Shown in pieces: positions 59,072-64,000 of a stretch of 64,000 bases of DNA. The notes beneath the pieces are model-generated. The model made no database searches. It was not told the DNA's origin and saw only the letters and a list, made by a program, of their open reading frames with translations. The translations under genes were made by a program, and so were the position numbers. Source of the stretch: Alistipes sp. (lineage in GTDB: Bacteria; Bacteroidota; Bacteroidia; Bacteroidales; Rikenellaceae); NCBI GenBank assembly GCA_017465605.1, contig JAFTVW010000036.1:1-64000 (forward strand). Direction: 5' to 3'. Numbering within the stretch: position 1 is the first letter of the stretch; each line of letters starts with the position of its first letter.

Positions 59072-61900
59072 ATGACCGAGAAATATTGCAAATTCCTTTG
59101 CTCTGTGCGGGCATTTATCCCCGAGGAGCGTATCTATACCGATTATCTTCGCCGATTGGCGTGGGGTACCGATGCGGGATTTTATAGACTCACTCCGCAG
59201 ATAGTCTTGCGCGCAGCAAACGAGAGCGAGATGCTCCGCATTATAGCGGCTGCGGCTGCCAACGATGTACCGCTCACGTTCCGCGCCGCAGGTACAAGTC
59301 TGTCGGGGCAATCGGTGAGCGACTCGGTGCTTGTCGTTGCAGCCAAGAATTGGGAAGGATATGAGGTGCTTGACGAGGGTCGTAGAATTCGCCTGCAACC
59401 GGGAGTTATCGGAGCAAAAGTGAGCGAGGTATTGAAACCTTACGGCTACCGTTTCTCGCCCGACCCCGCATCGGTTAAGAGTGCTATGGTGGGAGGTATT
59501 GTGATGAACAACGCTTCGGGAATGAATTGCGGAACACACGCCAATAGCGACAAGGTGTTGCAATCGATGCGAATAATTTTCAGCGACGGCTCTCTGCTCG
59601 ATACGGGCTCGAAGCGAAGTTGCGAGGAGTTTGCATCGACGCACTACGATTTTTTGGCAGCGATTGAGGCTTTGCGCGATAAGGTGCGAGCCGATAAGGA
59701 GCTATCGCAACGTATTCGCCAAAAGTATGCGATTAAGAATGTGGTGGGCCTGAATCTGTTGCCGCTAGTGCAGCACGACAACGTGTTCGATATCGTTGCT
59801 CATCTGATGGTTGGCTCGGAGGGTACTTTGGGATTTATGTCGGAGGTTACGATGCTATCGGAGCGTGACTATGAGTATAAGGCCTCGGCGATGCTTTACT
59901 TTGCGTCGATTGATGAGGCTTGTCGTGCCGTTGTTGCGATGCGCCCTCTGTGCGATGAAGCTCAGCAACGCATAGTTCACAGTGCCGAGCTGTTAGACAG
60001 TAAATCTTTGGCATCGGTAAACGACCCAACGGGCGAAAACCTCACAGCCGTACTTGCCGAAACGAAGGCTCACACGCAAGAGGAACTGCAACAAAACATC
60101 GAGCGTATTGAGTCGCTCTTGCAGCAATTCAAGCTCTACACGCCAGCACATTTCTCTGCCGACGATGCCGAGCAGGCTAAATATTGGGCAATTCGTGCGG
60201 GCATATTCCCCTCGGTGGGGGGCTCGCGCAAGGCGGGTACGACGTGCCTTATCGAAGATGTTGCGTTTCCGATTGAGCATCTGCCAGAGGCTACGGCCGA
60301 GCTGGCGGCTTTGCTCGAAAGTCACGGTTACGACGATGCCTGTATATATGGTCACGCTTTGGAAGGGAACTACCACTTCATCATCAATCAATCTTTCTCG
60401 ACCGATGCCGATGTGGCACGCTACGAGCAGTTGATGGAAGATGTGGCGGAGTTGGTGCTTGACCGTTACGATGGCTCGCTCAAAGCCGAACACGGAACGG
60501 GTCGCAATATGGCTCCGTATGTGCGCCGAGAGTGGGGCGACAAGGCTTTTGAGATTATGCACGAGATTAAGCGACTGTTCGACCCGCAAGGGATATTCAA
60601 TCCGGGTGTGATTTTCAACGATGATGCCCGTTGTCACCTCTCGCACTTTAAGCCGTTGCCAATTACCGACACACTTGTTGACCGTTGTATTGAGTGTGGA
60701 TTTTGTGAGGTAAACTGCGTGAGCGCAGGGCTAACACTCTCGTCGCGTCAGCGAATTGTGATTCGTCGTGAAATAGCCCGTCTGAGAGCTACGGGCGATA
60801 ACCCAGCACTCCTTGCCGAGCTTGAATCGGGATATCGCTACCTCGGTAAGCAGACTTGCGCAGGTGATGGACTCTGCTCAACAAGTTGTCCGCTACGAAT
60901 AAATATGGGAGAGCTAACGCATCAACTACGAGCGCAAAACTTACCAAAGGGTAGTGCAGGTTATCGAATGGGCGAGTTTGCAGCCAACAATTTTGCAGCC
61001 GTAAAATCGACTCTGCGACCTCTGCTCACGCTTGCAAATCTTGGTCATAGGTTGTTGGGCGAAGGAGCAATGAGCGGAGTTGCAAATGCAATGCACCGAG
61101 CAGGACTGCCACGTTGGCAACCATCGATGCCGTTGGCGTATCGAATACCCAAAAATGTGAAGAAGAGCCACGCCGCCGGAAATGCAACGGCAGATGCAAA
61201 ACCGAAAGTTGTATATTATCCAAGTTGTATAAATCAGACTATGGGTCCCGACCACCATCATCGCGCTGATGCGGCACAGGTCGAGGTGATGCTTTCGGTC
61301 TTGGAGCGTGCTGGCTACGAGGTGATTTTCCCCGATAAGATGGAGCAGTTGTGTTGCGGTACGATATGGGAGAGCAAAGGTATGGGCGAGATTGCTGACC
61401 GCAAATTGGCGGAGTTGGAGGAGGCTTTATGGCGTGCGAGCGATGAAGGACGTTACCCCGTACTCTGCGACCAAAGTCCTTGTCTGCACCGTATGCGAGA
61501 GAAGATTTCGCGAATGAAACTCTACGAGCCCGCCGAGTTTATATTGACCTATGTCGCTGATAAATTGGAGTTTCGACCTCTCGATATCACCGTAGCTCTG
61601 CATATCACCTGCTCGATGCGCCGAATGGGCATTGCCGATAAGATTGTCACTCTTGCGAAGATGTGTGCCAAGCGAGTGGTGTTGCCTGAGGGAGTTGGTT
61701 GTTGCGGATTTGCTGGTGACAAGGGATTCACCCAACCCGAACTCAACGCATACGCGCTGCGCAAATTGCGTGTGGCAGTGGAGAAGTCGGGAGCTACGGA
61801 GGGTTACTCCAATAGTCGCACCTGCGAGATTGGACTTACGACCCATTCGGGCATTGAGTACCGCTCGATAGCCTATCTGGTCAATGAGGCTACTAAATAA
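59072..61900 (+). CDS. FAD-binding and Fe-S oxidoreductase, D-lactate/glycolate type
   Basis: A 942-residue fusion of three parts. An N-terminal FAD_binding_4/PCMH domain (about 45-265, with F-R-A-A-G-T-S-L-S-G-Q-S) and FAD-linked oxidase C domain (about 270-520) form the flavin half. A ferredoxin region has C-I-E-C-G-F-C-E-V-N-C and C-A-G-D-G-L-C-S-T-S-C (about 540-605). C-terminal CCG domains of the LutA/GlcF type contain C-C-G-T-I-W (near 760) and G-C-C-G-F-A-G-D (near 877). Such fused proteins oxidise D-lactate, D-2-hydroxyglutarate or glycolate to the 2-keto acid and feed a quinone or ferredoxin. The substrate is not decided by the sequence. Confidence 0.88.
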   Translation: MTEKYCKFLCSVRAFIPEERIYTDYLRRLAWGTDAGFYRLTPQIVLRAANESEMLRIIAAAAANDVPLTFRAAGTSLSGQSVSDSVLVVAAKNWEGYEVLDEGRRIRLQPGVIGAKVSEVLKPYGYRFSPDPASVKSAMVGGIVMNNASGMNCGTHANSDKVLQSMRIIFSDGSLLDTGSKRSCEEFASTHYDFLAAIEALRDKVRADKELSQRIRQKYAIKNVVGLNLLPLVQHDNVFDIVAHLMVGSEGTLGFMSEVTMLSERDYEYKASAMLYFASIDEACRAVVAMRPLCDEAQQRIVHSAELLDSKSLASVNDPTGENLTAVLAETKAHTQEELQQNIERIESLLQQFKLYTPAHFSADDAEQAKYWAIRAGIFPSVGGSRKAGTTCLIEDVAFPIEHLPEATAELAALLESHGYDDACIYGHALEGNYHFIINQSFSTDADVARYEQLMEDVAELVLDRYDGSLKAEHGTGRNMAPYVRREWGDKAFEIMHEIKRLFDPQGIFNPGVIFNDDARCHLSHFKPLPITDTLVDRCIECGFCEVNCVSAGLTLSSRQRIVIRREIARLRATGDNPALLAELESGYRYLGKQTCAGDGLCSTSCPLRINMGELTHQLRAQNLPKGSAGYRMGEFAANNFAAVKSTLRPLLTLANLGHRLLGEGAMSGVANAMHRAGLPRWQPSMPLAYRIPKNVKKSHAAGNATADAKPKVVYYPSCINQTMGPDHHHRADAAQVEVMLSVLERAGYEVIFPDKMEQLCCGTIWESKGMGEIADRKLAELEEALWRASDEGRYPVLCDQSPCLHRMREKISRMKLYEPAEFILTYVADKLEFRPLDITVALHITCSMRRMGIADKIVTLAKMCAKRVVLPEGVGCCGFAGDKGFTQPELNAYALRKLRVAVEKSGATEGYSNSRTCEIGLTTHSGIEYRSIAYLVNEATK

Positions 61901-61906
61901 ATAAAC

Positions 61907-61935
61907 GAGGCTGTTAACTTTTTGTTAGCAGCCTC
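61907..61935. terminator. Bidirectional terminator between convergent genes
   Basis: GAGGCTGTTAA (61907-61917) pairs with TTAGCAGCCTC (61925-61935) with one wobble. It stands between the FAD oxidoreductase gene (+) and the lipoprotein gene (-). Confidence 0.8.
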
Positions 61936-61959
61936 TGTGTTGTTAAGGTATATTCTCAA

Positions 61960-63117
61960 CTAACCCTTGATAGAATATTGCGATGAGAATACGCCATTGT
62001 GATCCTCTTTTGTATAAGCCTCGTCGTAGATTGCCGTTTTGATTAGATTATCGAAAACCAGATACCAACTCTTGTTGTCAATCTCTTTATTCTCCATCTT
62101 AAAAACATACGATGTAACAAATGCATAACTATCAAATTGTTTGCCTTCATATTCCCATTTAAGGCGTACAACCTTGTCGTAACCTAGTTTAAGCGAGCTA
62201 ATAGATAGCCTTGCACTTTCGGTTAGATATTTATAGGCTTTAGGATTATCGCGTTTAACATCGCCCAAAGTAGTAACTTGGTATGCAGGTTTTGCAGATT
62301 TATTGCACCACAATATATGTGCATCATCACTAAGGCATTGTTGGAAATATTGGTTTTTATACTCCTCTGTTTCAATTAAGCCAATATATTCATAGTCTAA
62401 CAACTTTAAGCCCTTGAAAATACCATTCTTCTTAATGCGGTCAAATTGAGTCTTCCAATAATCATCATCAATCTTGTCGTATTTGCTAAGGTCAACTTCC
62501 GATTTGGCTATTGAACGCTCTCTATCTTTAATTTGCCACTCAGCTCTTGGAACTCTCCTTTGGTCAACGGCCAATTTTATAGCACTGAAAATTATTCCGC
62601 CTTGCGAATTATGCTGGTCAGTTACTGCAATCTTTTCGGTAAACTGTTTGTCCTTGTACTGCCATTTTAGCTCTACGACTTTCGCATTAGCAGAAAGTCT
62701 GTCGTTACAAACCGTCTTCACTTGCTCAAAGGTCATACCTTTAAATATATCATACTTCTTAATAAGCTCCGATAGCGGTGCAATTTCGTAACCTAAAATC
62801 TCGCCATCACCTATATTAAAGATTGTATGACCGTACAATTTGTCCTTATCAACACTCTCTCTGATAAATTGGTCAATCTCTTCTTGATTGTTAAGTGGGC
62901 CTATCTCGCGCCAACCCAAAAGTTTCAATTCGGGATATACCACAGCGTAGGCATCGGCAGACCATTTTAATTGCTCCTGCCAGCGATATACCGTTTCGCT
63001 TTGAGTTAATTGCTCGGGAGTGGAGAACTTTACTGTCTGGGCACACGAAACTACAAACATTGCCACAATGCTACAAAGGGCAACGTTGAACAATGATTTT
63101 AGGGTTAATCTTTTCAT
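61960..63117 (-). CDS. Lipoprotein with two tandem homologous regions, unknown function
   Basis: A 385-residue predicted lipoprotein (lipobox V-V-S-C, Cys25). Two regions of about 100 residues resemble each other: residues 64-163 open with L-K-L-L-G-W-R-E-I-G and include K-V-V-E-L-K-W-Q-Y-K-D-K-Q-F; residues 237-332 open with L-K-L-L-D-Y-E-Y-I-G and include K-V-V-R-L-K-W-E-Y-E-G-K-Q-F. The offset is 169-173 residues. No family is recognised. The gene is alone on its strand, with a 366-bp upstream gap before the next divergent gene. It is AT-richer than its neighbours, which could mean recent transfer or simply low expression. Confidence 0.65.
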   Translation of the reverse strand: MKRLTLKSLFNVALCSIVAMFVVSCAQTVKFSTPEQLTQSETVYRWQEQLKWSADAYAVVYPELKLLGWREIGPLNNQEEIDQFIRESVDKDKLYGHTIFNIGDGEILGYEIAPLSELIKKYDIFKGMTFEQVKTVCNDRLSANAKVVELKWQYKDKQFTEKIAVTDQHNSQGGIIFSAIKLAVDQRRVPRAEWQIKDRERSIAKSEVDLSKYDKIDDDYWKTQFDRIKKNGIFKGLKLLDYEYIGLIETEEYKNQYFQQCLSDDAHILWCNKSAKPAYQVTTLGDVKRDNPKAYKYLTESARLSISSLKLGYDKVVRLKWEYEGKQFDSYAFVTSYVFKMENKEIDNKSWYLVFDNLIKTAIYDEAYTKEDHNGVFSSQYSIKG

Positions 63118-63483
63118 ACTCTATCTGTTTTAATTACTGTTTTGTACAACTTCTTGCGGATAATGCTTAACTTGTTGAGTTATTGCGGCATACCTGTTTG
63201 CTATTATAACGAGTTTGTTTGTATAAAATTATGCAATAAAACTCTTAAAACCAAACATATATGCATATTAAGTGAATATATATTCGCCCGATACCCCCCC
63301 CCACTGATTATCAGCGATTTACGCATTGTAAAATTTGAAATATGTATGCGTGTTTCTTGCTGGCAACATTATAGCTGAGTGTTATTTTATTAACAAAATA
63401 TTTGGCATAATCGTAATAGGTCACTAACTTTGCAGTGAAAAAATATTTATAGTCGAAATAACCTATTCTTAATAACCGGATTT
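63118..63483. other. Divergent intergenic region with a C9 tract
   Basis: An AT-rich region with nine consecutive C at 63294-63302 and the promoter of the right-hand gene at 63401-63432. No promoter could be recognised for the minus-strand lipoprotein. I see no coding potential. Confidence 0.55.
63401..63432 (+). promoter_or_regulatory. Promoter of the sulfide:quinone-reductase-like gene
   Basis: TTTG at 63401-63404, a 20-base spacer, TAACTTTG at 63425-63432: an exact consensus match. The transcript is predicted to start near 63438. Confidence 0.75.
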
Positions 63484-64000
63484 ATGGCATTATCGGATTT
63501 TGAAAAGCAGATGGAGAAGTTGCAGCAGGAGGGCGTAATCAATCGTGCGCAATTCTTGCAGATTATGGCAGCTGCGGGTGCATTCTTAGCACTTGGAACC
63601 AACAAAGCCTACGCCGCAAAGAGCAGTGCGAAGGGAAAAATAGTCATCGTAGGAGGTGGCGCAGCTGGTATTAGTATGGCATCGCGCCTGAAACGCAAAC
63701 TCAGCAATCCCGACATCACGATTATCGACCCCAGCGACCGTCAGTTCTATCAGCCTGGATTTACACTTATCGCAAGTGGTGTATATTCGGCCGATGAGGT
63801 GTGGAAACCACAATCGGAGTGTATGCCATCGGGTGTAAAGTGGGTGAAGGACAGTGTAACTCTTATCCACCCCACTCAAAACAAAGTTGATACAGCGAAA
63901 AACGGCACTATCGACTACGACTTTTTGGTACTCTGCCCCGGAGCGCAAATTAATTGGAACAAGGTGGAGGGAATCTCGAAAGAGACTCTCGGTTTGGGTA
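63484..64000 (+). CDS. Sulfide:quinone-oxidoreductase-like flavoprotein, 5-prime part
   Basis: An open frame from ATG 63484 to the window edge, 172 codons so far. An N-terminal hydrophobic stretch (F-L-Q-I-M-A-A-A-G-A-F-L-A-L-G) resembles a Tat-like signal without the second arginine. The FAD fold begins with K-I-V-I-V-G-G-G-A-A-G-I (near 52). F-Y-Q-P-G-F-T-L-I-A-S-G (near 93) matches the Y-Q-P-G segment of SQR and FCC-type enzymes. L-V-L-C-P-G-A-Q (near 150) carries a cysteine at a position where the family often has one. SQR-family proteins oxidise sulfide and pass electrons to quinone; NDH-2-like alternatives remain until the C-terminal part is seen. Confidence 0.75.
   Translation, partial: MALSDFEKQMEKLQQEGVINRAQFLQIMAAAGAFLALGTNKAYAAKSSAKGKIVIVGGGAAGISMASRLKRKLSNPDITIIDPSDRQFYQPGFTLIASGVYSADEVWKPQSECMPSGVKWVKDSVTLIHPTQNKVDTAKNGTIDYDFLVLCPGAQINWNKVEGISKETLGLG

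Noticed and set aside
1..64000. CRISPR array, rRNA operon, prophage or complete insertion sequence
   Set aside because: No regularly spaced identical repeats, no rRNA-like stretch, and no integrase, transposase or phage structural gene was seen anywhere in the window.

Overview
The window looks like a chromosomal segment of a gut-type Bacteroidales bacterium. The signs are a SusD-family C-terminus followed by DUF4959/DUF5000 and DUF4998 lipoproteins, a BF3164-like lipoprotein, BatD/BatE proteins, DUF4252, DUF4435 and DUF4886 families, a class II ribonucleotide reductase, and repeated matches to the Bacteroidota promoter pattern (-33 TTTG, about 20 bases, -7 TAnnTTTG). An Alistipes/Rikenellaceae-like host is possible, but this rests on gene content only. 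There is no rRNA, CRISPR array, complete insertion sequence or prophage; one tRNA-Thr(CGT) is present.

Layout. 1-2344 is the tail of a polysaccharide utilisation locus (SusD end plus two surface lipoproteins). 2801-6509 (minus) carries folB, tyrS and dnaX. 6564-10730 is a glycerol-3-phosphate module: a GlpR-type repressor diverging from glpD and glpT. clpB follows. 14145-17425 (minus) is a five-gene operon led by an ECF sigma factor, with a membrane-anchored partner, an outer-membrane barrel, a DUF4252 protein and a DUF4886 protein. 17603-26457 (minus) holds recR, batE, batD, class I fumarase, asd and a bifunctional PBP1A. 26573-32535 (minus) has a secreted GH57/GH38-like enzyme, a predicted protease/propeller/outer-membrane-barrel protein and a SUI1 factor. 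32694-36847 (plus) has a DUF4435 TOPRIM-like protein, a GH78-like hydrolase and a propeller lipoprotein. Then come a DUF2147 protein, aspartokinase, NUDIX-birA, gcvH and mdh. 42175-44856 has a degenerate lumazine-synthase homologue, a TPR membrane protein, recF and a DUF721 gene. ompA, nrdJ, ridA and a META lipoprotein follow. 50344-56461 (minus) is a redox operon (metallophosphoesterase, membrane polyferredoxin, ferredoxin-fused aldo-keto reductase, unknown protein, CstA). The end holds the tRNA, a thioesterase, a Sua5-family gene, yebC, a large FAD/Fe-S oxidoreductase, an internally duplicated lipoprotein and the start of a sulfide:quinone-reductase-like gene.

The most notable observations are these. 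(1) dnaX has a run of 11 A in its message exactly at the end of the conserved clamp-loader core; one extra A, or a -1 slip, brings a stop codon into frame at once. This is the expected architecture for making a short gamma form. (2) The last 25 bases of the tRNA-Thr gene are duplicated 315 bp downstream, with a dispersed palindromic repeat between the copies. (3) A RibH-like protein beside the TPR/recF genes lacks the catalytic histidine. (4) Related long palindromes follow several genes. Many functions are inferred from remembered family motifs; no database search was possible.
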